Assembly: GCA_019235415.1 (NCBI GenBank)
Contig: JAFAKN010000129.1
Coordinates: 1-43,650 of the forward strand
Length of the DNA stretch: 43,650 nt
Origin: Alphaproteobacteria bacterium
GTDB taxonomy: Bacteria; Pseudomonadota; Alphaproteobacteria; Reyranellales; Reyranellaceae
Direction of reading: 5' to 3'
Shown here in pieces: positions 16,475 to 25,635 of the stretch (within the stretch, counting starts at the first letter, position 1; the number at the start of each line of letters is the position of its first letter). The position numbers and the translations under genes were made by a program. Below the pieces are notes generated by a model. It did no database searches, was not told where the DNA came from, and saw only the letters and a list, made by a program, of their open reading frames with translations.

Positions 16475-16521
16475 TTGACAGGCCGTTATATGTCTGTATC
16501 CTGTTGTAATTACGGTATAAT
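16475..16521 (+). promoter_or_regulatory. putative sigma70-type promoter(s) for the Nfu gene
   Basis: TTGACA (16475-16480) is followed after 16 bases by TATCCT (16497-16502). A perfect TATAAT lies a little further on (16516-16521), without a good -35 at 17 bases. This is the AT-rich part of the 256-base gap before the Nfu gene, giving a long leader of about 140 bases. The rest of the gap shows no clear structure. Confidence 0.5.
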
Positions 16522-16662
16522 CCTTGGATATTCCATAAGATTGTTGCCTGGGAGTCGCAGAAACGACTTGATTGGCCTGTTTGCGGTTCCTACGTCAGAT
16601 GCGGTCGGACGCGAGAGCGATAGTTCTAGCTGCTCCCGGCGCGCTTCGAAAAGGAGGTTGGT

Positions 16663-17211
16663 TTGTTTATCCAGACCGAGCAGACGCCTAATCCTTCGAC
16701 CCTGAAGTTCCTGCCCGGCCGCGTGGTCATCGACAAGGGAACCGTGGATTTCGCTTCGGCCGAAGCGGGCAACGTTTCGCCCCTGGCCAAGCGGCTGTTT
16801 GCCATCGAAGGCGTCGAGCGGGTGTTTCTCGGCTCCGACTTCGTGACCGTGACCAAGGCTGCCGACCGCGACTGGCAGGTCATGAAGCCGTCCATCCTGG
16901 GTGGCATCATGGAGCACTACACGTCGGGCGAGCCGGTCGTGCTCGACCAGGGTGCGACGGGGGATGCGTCGGCTGACGACGACGAGGTCGTTGCCCAGAT
17001 CAAGGAATTGCTTGAGACGCGCGTGCGTCCAGCCGTCGCCCAGGACGGCGGCGACATCATCTTCCAGGACTTTCGGGATGGCGTGGTCTACCTGCACATG
17101 CAGGGCTCCTGCTCGGGCTGCCCGAGCTCGACAGCCACCCTGAAGATGGGGATCGAGAACCTTCTGAAGCACTACGTGCCGGAAGTGGTTGAAGTGCAGG
17201 CGGCCCAGTAG
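16663..17211 (+). CDS. Nfu-type iron-sulfur cluster scaffold protein
   Basis: This 182-residue protein has an N-terminal Nfu domain (TEQTPNPSTLKFLPG at the start, then FLGSDFVTVTK) and a C-terminal NifU-like domain with the cluster-binding CxxC in QGSCSGCPSSTATLK (about residues 146-160). Such proteins carry Fe-S clusters to target enzymes. A client such as the radical-SAM enzyme MiaB is encoded 5.5 kb away. The start is TTG 16663, with a full AAGGAGG five bases upstream. No ATG or GTG fits the conserved N-terminus. Confidence 0.92.
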   Translation: MFIQTEQTPNPSTLKFLPGRVVIDKGTVDFASAEAGNVSPLAKRLFAIEGVERVFLGSDFVTVTKAADRDWQVMKPSILGGIMEHYTSGEPVVLDQGATGDASADDDEVVAQIKELLETRVRPAVAQDGGDIIFQDFRDGVVYLHMQGSCSGCPSSTATLKMGIENLLKHYVPEVVEVQAAQ

Positions 17212-17246
17212 GGGCGTCCAGCAAGCGTTGATGGGTGTGTGGCGTT

Positions 17247-17300
17247 GGCGGTCCGGGGGGACCGCCTGCGTTGACCCTGCGCGGCAAATGGCGCGCAGGG
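17247..17300. other. two consecutive hairpins between the Nfu and Bax-like genes
   Basis: GGCGGTCC 17247-17254 pairs with GGACCGCC 17259-17266 (loop GGGG). CCCTGCGC 17275-17282 pairs with GCGCAGGG 17293-17300. They may slow or stop transcription after the Nfu gene, but no T run follows either, so a terminator is not claimed. Confidence 0.55.
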
Positions 17301-17316
17301 AATAAACGAGGGTGAG

Positions 17317-18393
17317 ATGCAATTGGCGGTTTGGCCGGCGGCCCGACGTGGGCGCGACTATTCCTTTGCCATCGTTTGGGGCGCCGTATTGGCCGGAGGT
17401 CTGGCATTGAGCGAGCCGCTGCCCTCGTTCGAGGTCGCCCCGTATCTCTCGTTCGCGCCGACTGCTCCGGCCGAGGCCGCGCCGCAGGCTTCCGCTCTTC
17501 CCGAGCTCTATGCGGCGCCCGAGGTGCTGGCCTTCGTCCGCCATGAGATGAGCGAGCCCGACGACATGGTCTATCGCTCGCCGCGCGAGCAGGCCTGGGC
17601 GCATGGCCGGTTCGCCGCCCCCGGCAATGCCGTCCGGCGCCAGGTCCAGCTGCGCACCATCACTCCCAAGACCGCCGACGAGCTTGCCGGCTTCTTCCGC
17701 CGGGCTTCCTACAGCTTGGGCGACATCCGCCAGGGCGAGGCCGTGCCGCCGATCCGGCTCGAGAAGATTCCGTCGGACATCACCAGCAAGGACGGCAACG
17801 AGCGCAAGGCGCTGTTCATCACCGCGCTCCTGCCGGTGATCCTGGAGGTCAACCAGCACATTCTCGCGGACCGCGAGCAGCTGATGTACTTGCGCGAGAA
17901 ATTCCGCACGCGGCCGGCCAGCGTCACGACCATCGAGCGCATCTGGCTCGAAGAGCTGGCCGAACGCTACGACACGCCGTTCGACAATCTCGACGAGCTG
18001 CTGCGCCGCGTCGACATCGTGCCGCCGTCGATGGCGATCGCCCAAGGCGGCGTCGAATCCGGCTGGGGCTCGTCGCCCGCGGCGCGCGGCAATTCCCTGT
18101 TCGGCCAGCTGCAGGTCGTCGGCCGCTCCGGCACCGCGCCGCAGCCCTTCGCCAACCTCGGCGAGGCGACCGCAGCCTACATCGCCAATCTCAACACCCA
18201 TCGCGCCTATGTGGCGTTCCGGACGGCGCGAGCCGCGTTGCGCGAGCGCGGCGAGGCGCTCGACGGCTATCAGCTGATCGGTGCGCTGCTGCGCTATTCC
18301 GAGCTCGGCACGGACTATGTGCGGTTCGTCCGCCAGATCATGCGCGAGAACGATCTCGCCGATTTCGACAAGGCGCGCCTGTCGATCTACTGA
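17317..18393 (+). CDS. Bax-like glucosaminidase-domain protein
   Basis: This 358-residue protein has a short N-terminal hydrophobic segment (FAIVWGAVLAGGLALS) that should send it across or anchor it in the inner membrane. The C-terminal half is a glucosaminidase domain of the Bax type: PSDITSKDGNERKALFITALLP, split as PSDITSKDG and RKALFITALLP, then PPSMAIAQGGVESGWGSSPAA with the catalytic Glu in VESGWG, and LFGQL. Family members hydrolyse the glycan of peptidoglycan. The start has GAGGGTGAG directly upstream. The next gene on the opposite strand is a D-Ala-D-Ala dipeptidase, so two wall-turnover genes converge here. Confidence 0.85.
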   Translation: MQLAVWPAARRGRDYSFAIVWGAVLAGGLALSEPLPSFEVAPYLSFAPTAPAEAAPQASALPELYAAPEVLAFVRHEMSEPDDMVYRSPREQAWAHGRFAAPGNAVRRQVQLRTITPKTADELAGFFRRASYSLGDIRQGEAVPPIRLEKIPSDITSKDGNERKALFITALLPVILEVNQHILADREQLMYLREKFRTRPASVTTIERIWLEELAERYDTPFDNLDELLRRVDIVPPSMAIAQGGVESGWGSSPAARGNSLFGQLQVVGRSGTAPQPFANLGEATAAYIANLNTHRAYVAFRTARAALRERGEALDGYQLIGALLRYSELGTDYVRFVRQIMRENDLADFDKARLSIY

Positions 18394-18403
18394 GTCCGGC
18401 TTT

Positions 18404-18967
18404 CTAAAGTGACATCATCGGACGAGGCAGGTCGGCGTCGCACACCAGCGGAAAACGTCGCGCCTCGAACAGCTGATAGTGCCACCATTCATTGCGGTAG
18501 AAATCCCAGCCGGCCGTGGTCATGAGCCCCATAAGCAGCAGCCTGTTGCGCTGAGCGATGGGCGCCACGTCGGTGCGGCCGTGGTGCGACAGCGGCGTGA
18601 AGGCATCGAACGCAGTCCCCATGTCGAGCGCCTGCCCGTCGGGGTCGAGCAGGGTGAGATCGACGGCAACACCGCGCGAGTGCGGCGAGCCGCGCCGCGG
18701 GTCGGCGAGAAACTCCGGATCGGGGCGCGCGTTCCACAGCGCCCATTGCGCCTCGACCGGGCGAAGCGCGTCAAAGATGCGCAGCCTGAAACCGAGCGGC
18801 TTGGCGAGCTCGATCGCCGCCGTGAGCTTCTCCGCGGCGGCGGGATGCAGCCAGCATTTGGCGTTCCGGTAGACCGGCCGGCCCGTTAGATTGGCGTCCG
18901 TCGCATAGGCCAGCTGCACGTCGACGTCGAAGGCGGGCGGGGTGATCGCAACCAGATCGAGTTTCAT
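18404..18967 (-). CDS. ddpX: D-alanyl-D-alanine dipeptidase (VanX/DdpX family)
   Basis: This 187-residue zinc dipeptidase has the zinc-site motif SPHSRGVAVDLTL (His and Asp ligands, about residue 93-105) and EWWHY near residue 160, which supplies the catalytic Glu and the third ligand His. RIFDALRPVEAQWALW carries the conserved Arg of the active site. The enzyme splits D-Ala-D-Ala. In bacteria without glycopeptide resistance it serves wall recycling. No signal peptide is visible, so it is probably cytosolic. No van-type ligase or reductase is near. Start ATG 18967, 39 bases from the divergent tsaB start. Confidence 0.9.
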   Translation of the reverse strand: MKLDLVAITPPAFDVDVQLAYATDANLTGRPVYRNAKCWLHPAAAEKLTAAIELAKPLGFRLRIFDALRPVEAQWALWNARPDPEFLADPRRGSPHSRGVAVDLTLLDPDGQALDMGTAFDAFTPLSHHGRTDVAPIAQRNRLLLMGLMTTAGWDFYRNEWWHYQLFEARRFPLVCDADLPRPMMSL

Positions 18968-19006
18968 GCCGCAACAATGCCCAGCCCATCCGGTGCGCAC
19001 CAGCGC

Positions 19007-19681
19007 ATGGACGTGATTCTCGCCTTCGACTGCGCAGTTGCCGGATTGTCTGTTGCCGTGGTGCACGAAGGACGTCGGCGTGCAGCGCTGACCGAGACCG
19101 GTCGCGAGCAATCGGCGCGTCTGCTGCCCGCGGTAGACAGCGTCGTGCGCCAGGCCGGCCTTGCGCCGCGAGACCTCACCTTGATTGCCGTGACCATGGG
19201 CCCGGGCAGCTTCACCGGCGTGCGCGTGGGGCTGGCGGCCGCGCACGGGCTCGCCATCGGACTGGGTATCCCCTTGGCCGGGTTCGCGACAACCTCGGTG
19301 CTGCTTGCCCAGGCGCCGATGGAGTCTCGGCTCAGGGTGGCGGTGATCGACAGTCGCCTGGGCGACTGGTTCTGTGCGCTCGAAGACGAGCAGCAGTCTT
19401 TCCTCGTCTCCGCGCAAGGCCTCGGGGAACGCCTGCAAGGCCGACCCAGCGTGCTGATCGGAAGCGGAGCCCAGCCGCTTGCCGATCAGTTGGCGCGGGC
19501 CGGCGTAAATGCCGTCGGCCACGAGGCGTTGCCCGATGCCGTGGTCCTCGCGCGGCTGGCCGCGCGAGACGGCGCGGCGCTCTGGCGCGAACGCAACTGG
19601 CGGGAAGGCCTGCCACGCCCGCTCTATTTGCGCGGCGTCAACATCACCTTGCCGGACGGCGCGCGACGGACGGTGGAATGA
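19007..19681 (+). CDS. tsaB: tRNA t6A modification protein TsaB
   Basis: This 224-residue ASKHA-fold protein is the partner of TsaD in threonylcarbamoyladenosine synthesis at position 37 of ANN-decoding tRNAs. It begins MDVILAFDCAVAGLSVAVV and has the family signature MGPGSFTGVRVGLAAAHG near residue 65, split here as MGPGSFTGVRVG. TsaB is a degenerate TsaD paralogue without metal ligands, as seen here. ATG 19007 gives the normal N-terminus. ATG 18977, 30 bases upstream, is possible, but neither has a strong ribosome site. The stop overlaps the rimI start (ATGA). Confidence 0.9.
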   Translation: MDVILAFDCAVAGLSVAVVHEGRRRAALTETGREQSARLLPAVDSVVRQAGLAPRDLTLIAVTMGPGSFTGVRVGLAAAHGLAIGLGIPLAGFATTSVLLAQAPMESRLRVAVIDSRLGDWFCALEDEQQSFLVSAQGLGERLQGRPSVLIGSGAQPLADQLARAGVNAVGHEALPDAVVLARLAARDGAALWRERNWREGLPRPLYLRGVNITLPDGARRTVE

Positions 19682-20148
19682 GTGGCGCTCTCGCCCTGCG
19701 TGCCCTCGGCGCCCTGGATCTCGACATCGCGGCGGCACTCCACGCCGATGCTTTCGCGGCTCTGGGCGAGGCCCGTTGGTCGCGACGCGATCTCGCGGAG
19801 CTCATGGCGTCGCCGGGGGTCGCCGGTCTTCTGATCGAGGCCGATCGGCAGCCGGTGGGATTTGCGCTGTGGCGGCGCGCCGCGGCTGAGGCCGAGCTGC
19901 TCACGCTGGCCGTCAGCCCGACGCATCGTCGCCGCGGCGCCGGAGGCCGCTTGGTAGCGGCAGTGGTGCGCAACGCCCGTGAAGCGGGAGCGATCGAGCT
20001 CTTTCTCGAAGTCGGCATCGACAATCTGCCGGCGCTGTCGCTCTACGAGAAGGCGGGCTTCTTCAAGGTCGGCTGCCGTGCCGCTTACTATCACCGTGCT
20101 GCAGGGCCGGCGGCCGATGCGGTCGTCATGCGTCTCGGCCTTGCATGA
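19678..20148 (+). CDS. rimI: GNAT acetyltransferase, RimI-like
   Basis: This 156-residue GNAT protein has the acetyl-CoA loop at VSPTHRRRGAGGRLVAAVV (about residues 79-97) and the family end LFLEVGIDNLPALSLYEKAGF, with the RimI-like N-x-x-A-x-x-L-Y-x-x-x-G-F pattern. RimI acetylates the N-terminus of ribosomal protein S18 in enterobacteria. The tsaB-rimI order is widely conserved and supports the name, although the alphaproteobacterial substrate is not proven. It converges on the TusA-like gene with eight bases between. Confidence 0.87.
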   Translation: MSGALALRALGALDLDIAAALHADAFAALGEARWSRRDLAELMASPGVAGLLIEADRQPVGFALWRRAAAEAELLTLAVSPTHRRRGAGGRLVAAVVRNAREAGAIELFLEVGIDNLPALSLYEKAGFFKVGCRAAYYHRAAGPAADAVVMRLGLA

Positions 20149-20156
20149 AGATGCAA

Positions 20157-20393
20157 TCAAGCGCGGCGTATGGTCACGAGATGTGCGTCGCCGTCGGGCT
20201 CGATGGCGAGGATGGCGTGGCCCTCCTCGCGGGCTGCGCGCGGCACGTTGCGCAAAGGCTCCTCGCCGCGAAGGCGCACGGCGAGCAGCTCGCCAGGTTG
20301 CATGCGCTCGAGCTTGAGCTTGGTGCGCACGAAGGTCATCGGGCAGACCTCACCGGTGATGTCGAGGGTCTGGTCGGGGACTGCGATCATCAA
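20157..20393 (-). CDS. TusA-family sulfur carrier
   Basis: This is a 78-residue SirA/TusA/YeeD-like protein. The persulfide cysteine is in GEVCPMTFVRTKLKL (Cys about residue 17), followed by the basic-acidic strand pattern of the two-layer fold. Such proteins shuttle sulfur to tRNA thiolation or molybdenum-cofactor and sulfur-oxidation systems. There are two adjacent Met codons (20393 and 20390), so the start could be either. It sits on the opposite strand between rimI and fur, and its start region faces fur across 45 bases, so the two promoters must overlap. Confidence 0.9.
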   Translation of the reverse strand: MMIAVPDQTLDITGEVCPMTFVRTKLKLERMQPGELLAVRLRGEEPLRNVPRAAREEGHAILAIEPDGDAHLVTIRRA

Positions 20394-20438
20394 CGCGAAC
20401 TATACCGCGGCGGCGCGCGGGTGTAGTGTCCGCCCTGC

Positions 20439-20876
20439 ATGCCTGACCGCAAGTCCAAGCTCGAGCAGCTGTGCGTCGAGAAGGGTCTCAAGATGACCGA
20501 GCAGCGGCGTGTCATTGCACGCGTCTTGTCGGATGCCTCGGATCATCCCGACGTCGAGGCCGTTCATCATCGAGCGACCGCGATCGACCCCAACATCTCG
20601 ATTGCCACGGTCTACCGCACGGTGCGCCTGTTCGAGGAAGCGGGCATTCTCGCCAAGCACGATTTCGGCGACGGGCGTGCACGCTACGAAGAGACGCCGC
20701 AGGAGCATCACGACCACCTCATCGACATTCAGAGTGGTAGAGTCGTGGAGTTTCACAACGATGAGATCGAGGAGCTGCAGCGCCGCATCGCCGAGAAGGC
20801 CGGCTACAGGTTGGTCGGCCATCGGCTCGAGCTCTATGGCGTGCCGCTGGACGGGAAAACCGACCGCCAAAAATAA
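20439..20876 (+). CDS. fur: Fur-family metal-responsive repressor
   Basis: This 145-residue regulator has a winged helix at residues 15-80 (KMTEQRRVIARVL, SIATVYRTVRLFEEAGI) and the metal-site region EEHHDHLIDIQSGRVVEFHNDEIEELQ, here given as HHDHLIDI and VEFHNDEIEELQ. The structural CxxC zinc pairs of gamma-proteobacterial Fur are missing, as in many alphaproteobacterial Fur/Mur proteins. It may therefore sense manganese or iron. The haem-binding motif of Irr was not seen. Its place in the rimI-fur-olsA-miaB block is conserved in alphaproteobacteria. Confidence 0.9.
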   Translation: MPDRKSKLEQLCVEKGLKMTEQRRVIARVLSDASDHPDVEAVHHRATAIDPNISIATVYRTVRLFEEAGILAKHDFGDGRARYEETPQEHHDHLIDIQSGRVVEFHNDEIEELQRRIAEKAGYRLVGHRLELYGVPLDGKTDRQK

Positions 20877-20942
20877 GTGGACTGAGCGAGCGCCTCCCCG
20901 ATAATGGGCGGATGATCGGGGCGGCCCCCTTGCGGATGAAAC

Positions 20943-21794
20943 ATGCGCATTGACCGCGCTGACAGCGAAGCCGAGCTTTTAGGCACTCCCGCTTCCAGCG
21001 CGGAGATCGTCAAGGTCGTTGCCGGCGATTTCGAGGTCCGTCTGGCGCAGACCGAAGCGGAGATCGATGCGGCGCAGGCCTTGCGCTACCGGGTTTTTTA
21101 CGAAGAGATGACAGCGCAGCCGACGCCGGCGATGGCGGCGCGCAAGCGCGACTTCGATAGCTTCGACGAGGTGTGCGATCATCTGCTCGTCCTCGATCGC
21201 CGTCGCGGCGACGGCCCCGAAGGCATCGTCGGTACGTATCGGCTGACCCGCCGCTCGGCGGCCGCGAAGATAGGCCGCTTCTACTCGTCGGCCGAGTACG
21301 ACATCCAGCCGATGATCGACTATCCGGGCGAAGTGCTGGAAGTCGGCCGCTCCTGCATCGCCAAGGACGCGCGCAACACCGCCACCATGCAGATGTTGTG
21401 GCGCGGCTGCGCGCTCTATTCCGCCCACTACGACATCAAGGTGATGTTTGGCTGCCCGAGCCTGCCCGGGGCGGATCCGTCCCAGCACGAGCTCGCCATG
21501 AGCTACCTCTATCACCATCACCTCGCGCCGCCGGAGATCCGCGTTCGCGCGCTCGAGAGCCGGTACGTCAAGATGGATGTGCTGAAGCCCGGCAGCTACG
21601 ACCCGCGCAAGGCGCTCGCGCGCGTTGCGCCCATAATCAAGGGCTACCTGCGGTTGGGCGGCTTCGTCGGCGACGGCGCCGTGATCGATCACCAGTTCAA
21701 CACCACAGACGTCTTCATCATGGTCAAGACCGAGCTGGTGACCGAGAAGTACATTCGCCACTACGAACGCGGGATGCGCGAGGGCGACGGCTGA
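20943..21794 (+). CDS. olsB: L-ornithine N(alpha)-acyltransferase OlsB-like
   Basis: This 283-residue protein of the GNAT-related hemolysin/OlsB family has the core QALRYRVFYEEM, DHLLVLDRR, VGTYRLTRR, then EVLEVGRSCIAKDAR and MFGCPSLPGAD, all characteristic of OlsB. It would attach a 3-hydroxyacyl chain from acyl carrier protein to ornithine, the first step of ornithine lipid synthesis. The next gene is an OlsA-like O-acyltransferase 16 bases on, giving the complete two-enzyme route. No phosphate-control (Pho) box was recognised upstream. A 7-bp hairpin (20896-20921) lies in the gap after fur. Confidence 0.87.
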   Translation: MRIDRADSEAELLGTPASSAEIVKVVAGDFEVRLAQTEAEIDAAQALRYRVFYEEMTAQPTPAMAARKRDFDSFDEVCDHLLVLDRRRGDGPEGIVGTYRLTRRSAAAKIGRFYSSAEYDIQPMIDYPGEVLEVGRSCIAKDARNTATMQMLWRGCALYSAHYDIKVMFGCPSLPGADPSQHELAMSYLYHHHLAPPEIRVRALESRYVKMDVLKPGSYDPRKALARVAPIIKGYLRLGGFVGDGAVIDHQFNTTDVFIMVKTELVTEKYIRHYERGMREGDG

Positions 21795-21810
21795 TCTCGC
21801 CGCGACGACG

Positions 21811-22632
21811 ATGTGGATCGGCTCTCCCCTGCGTGGCGCCTTTCGCCTGCTGACCTACCTTGCGCTGACGCTGGTGATGGTGCCGTTCTATCTCCTAGCG
21901 GTGGCGCTGCGCATCACGCCGGTGATCCGCTGGATGCCGGTCCTCTATCACCGCACGGTCTGCACCATCCTCGGCATCAAGGTGCGGGTCCACGGCACGC
22001 GCTCGACGCAGACGCCGACGCTCTACGTCTGCAACCACGTCTCCTATCTCGACATCGAGGTGCTGGGCGCACTGATCCCCGGCAGCTTCGTGGCCAAGGC
22101 CGAGGTCGCGACCTGGCCGTGGTTCAGCACGCTCGCCAAGGCGCAACGCACCATCTTCATCGAGCGGCGGACCGGCAAGACGAGCTCGAGCCGCGACGAG
22201 ATCATGCGGCGGCTCGACACTGGCGACAACCTGATGCTGTTTCCCGAGGGCACCAGCAGCGACGGTACACGCGTGCTGCCCTTCCGCAGCGCGCTGTTCG
22301 GCGTGGCGCAGCTGCGCCGCGAGGACAAGCCGATCACGGTGCAACCGGTCGCCATCGCCTACACGCGTCTCGACGGCATTCCGCTGGGCCGCTACTGGCG
22401 GCCGTTGTTTGCCTGGTTCGGCGATCTCGACCTCGTGCCGCACCTTTGGCAGATGGTCTGCCTGGGTGAGACCGAAGCGGTCGTCGCCTTCTTCCCGACC
22501 GTCGACATCGAGCGCCTGGGCGACCGCAAGAAGCTCGCCGAGCACTGCTTCCGCCAAGTGTCGTCAGGCGTACAATTCGCCAACTCCGGCCGCCTCGAGC
22601 GGCTGCCTGTGCCGGTCACGGCCGGCTCATGA
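21811..22632 (+). CDS. olsA: 1-acyl-sn-glycerol-3-phosphate / lyso-ornithine lipid acyltransferase
   Basis: This 273-residue PlsC-family protein has an N-terminal membrane helix (LLTYLALTLVMVPFYLLAVAL, residues about 11-31), the acyltransferase motif NHVSYLD (H of the HX4D motif, about residue 71) and motif III FPEGTSSDG near residue 144. With OlsB directly upstream, the likely reaction is esterification of lyso-ornithine lipid. A role in phosphatidic acid synthesis is the alternative, since OlsA can do both. The stop codon lies inside the left arm of a long inverted repeat. Confidence 0.87.
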   Translation: MWIGSPLRGAFRLLTYLALTLVMVPFYLLAVALRITPVIRWMPVLYHRTVCTILGIKVRVHGTRSTQTPTLYVCNHVSYLDIEVLGALIPGSFVAKAEVATWPWFSTLAKAQRTIFIERRTGKTSSSRDEIMRRLDTGDNLMLFPEGTSSDGTRVLPFRSALFGVAQLRREDKPITVQPVAIAYTRLDGIPLGRYWRPLFAWFGDLDLVPHLWQMVCLGETEAVVAFFPTVDIERLGDRKKLAEHCFRQVSSGVQFANSGRLERLPVPVTAGS

Positions 22633-22698
22633 GAGGACCGCGGGGCCTCGGGCCCGCTCATGACGAGGATGCGGGCGAGATGGCCGCGGTCCTCATGA
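22627..22698. repeat. imperfect inverted repeat spanning the olsA stop codon
   Basis: The right arm CCGCGGTCCTCATGA (22684-22698) matches the left arm 22627-22643 in reverse complement, except for a two-base AG bulge. The left arm contains the olsA TGA. The 40-base spacer is GC-rich. No T run follows the hairpin (AAAAGACC), so it could be a repeat element or an RNA-stability hairpin rather than a terminator. The rest of the gap to miaB is GC-rich and unremarkable. Confidence 0.65.
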
Positions 22699-22792
22699 AA
22701 AGACCGTGGAACCTTCGGGCTGCCGCAGGGCCCCGTCCCTCGACCCCGGCTTCCGCCGGTGCTAGAAGGCGCCGTTCCAGCAACGGAGACAA

Positions 22793-24201
22793 ATGACGGA
22801 CGTCCGAGACGACGGGCAGCGCAAGCGCGTGTTCATCCGCACTTACGGGTGCCAGATGAACGTCTACGATTCGGACCGCATGGCCGATGTCCTGCGGCCT
22901 CTGGGCTATGTCCTGGCAGACGCCCCCGAGCAAGCCGACCTGGTATTGCTGAACACCTGCCACATCCGTGAGCACGCCTCGGAGAAGGTCTATTCCGAGC
23001 TCGGCCGCCTGCGCGACGCCAAGAACGAGCGCCGCGCCAAAGGCCGCGATCTCACCATCGCGGTGGCGGGCTGCGTTGCACAGGCCGAAGGCGAGGAGAT
23101 CGTTCGTCGGCAGCCAGCGGTCGACGTCGTGGTGGGACCGCAAGCGTATCATCGCCTGCCCGAGCTGCTGGCCGCAGCCGAACGCAAGAGCGCGCTCAGG
23201 CGCGCCGGCAAGCGTCTTCCCGGCGCGGGCGTGCTCGACACGGATTTCCCGGCCGAGAGCAAGTTCGATCATTTGCCCGCGCCATCGGGCGTGCGCGCCG
23301 GCTCGGCGTTCCTGTCGATCCAGGAAGGCTGCGACAAGTTCTGCACGTTCTGCGTGGTGCCTTATACGCGCGGCGCCGAGTATTCGCGGCCGCTCGCCGC
23401 GGTACGGGCCGAGGCGCACACCCTGGTCGCGGCAGGCGCCGTCGAGATCACCTTGCTCGGCCAGAACGTCAACGCCTACCACGGCGAGGCGGACGATGGC
23501 TCGATCTGCTCCCTCGCCGGGTTGATCCGCGAGCTGGCCGAGATCGATGGCCTGATCCGCATCCGCTACACGACCTCCCATCCGCGCGACATGGACGCGG
23601 CGCTGATCGAGGCGCATCGCGATATCCCGCAGCTGATGCCTTACCTGCACCTTCCCGTGCAGTCCGGCTCGGACCGAATCCTCGAGGCCATGAACCGCCG
23701 CCACCGGCGCGATCATTTCCTTCGCCTGGTCGATCGCCTGCGCGGCGTGCGACCCGATCTCGCGTTGTCGTCCGACTTCATCGTCGGCTTCCCCGGAGAA
23801 GGCGATGTCGACTTCGACGACACGATGAGGCTGGTCGAGCAGGTGGGCTTCGCGTCGGCATTCTCGTTCAAGTACAGCCGTCGGCCGGGCACGCCCGGCG
23901 CCATGCTGCCCGGCCAGGTGCCCGAGTCGGTGAAGGCGGCGCGTCTTTCGGCACTGCAGGCTTTGCTCGCCCGGCAGGCATCGGCGTTCAACGCCTCCAA
24001 GGTGGGAACCGTCGCGCCCGTGCTGTTCGCCGAAGCAGGCCGCCGGCCGGGGCAGATCGTCGGCAAGACACCGTGGCTGCAGTCGGTCTATCTAGAGGGG
24101 CCGGCCGAGCTGATCGGCCGCATCGCCGACGTCCGCCTGACCGAGGCGCATGCCAACAGTCTCGCCGGCGAGATCGCGGGTCGGCACTACGAGGCCGCCG
24201 C

Positions 24202-24205
<4 letters not shown>
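22793..24205 (+). CDS. miaB: tRNA-2-methylthio-N6-dimethylallyladenosine synthase
   Basis: This is a 470-residue radical-SAM methylthiotransferase. The N-terminal UPF0004 domain holds its three cluster cysteines in [16 protein letters not shown] and [10 protein letters not shown]. The radical-SAM cluster is in [16 protein letters not shown] (CxxxCxxC, about residue 180). A C-terminal TRAM domain follows (about 390-455, ending [13 protein letters not shown]). It adds the methylthio group to A37 of UNN-decoding tRNAs. The start has GGAGA six bases upstream. It overlaps phoH by four bases (GTGA) and heads the miaB-phoH-ybeY unit. Confidence 0.96.
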
Positions 24206-25185
<980 letters not shown>

Positions 25186-25635
25186 CTGTGCGGTCGTGGT
25201 GCTCGACCGCGCCTGGCTGCGCGCCTTGCCGCAGGCCGAGGCGCTGGTTCGGCGCGCCGCCCGCGCGGCCCTGGCCGGGGCCCGCCGCGCCGGTCGCAAA
25301 TCCCTGACCGTGGCGCTGGCCGACGACCGCCGCGTGCAGCGTCTCAATGCGCGCGATCGCAAGCAGGACAAGCCGACCAACGTGCTGTCCTATCCGTCCG
25401 GCGAGCGGGCCTTCCTGGGCGACGTGGTGCTCGCCCGCCAGACCGTGTGGCGGGAAGCGCGCGCCCAAGGCAAGACTGGCGAGGCGCATGTCAGCCATCT
25501 CGTGGTGCACGGCACGCTGCACCTGTTGGGCTATGATCACGAGACGGCAGAGGCCGATGCCAAGCGCATGGAAGCGCTGGAACGGCGCATCCTCAAAGGC
25601 CTCGGTATTGCCGATCCGTATCAGGGAGGAAAGTA

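Noticed and set aside
16510..18201. 563-residue open frame on the minus strand across the Nfu and Bax-like genes
   Set aside because: It is antisense to two well-supported genes, has no family motif and is rich in Arg, Asp and His, as expected of shadow frames in GC-rich DNA.
20896..20921. CCCCGAT/ATCGGGG hairpin between fur and olsB as a terminator
   Set aside because: The loop is long and no T run follows, so I do not call a terminator.
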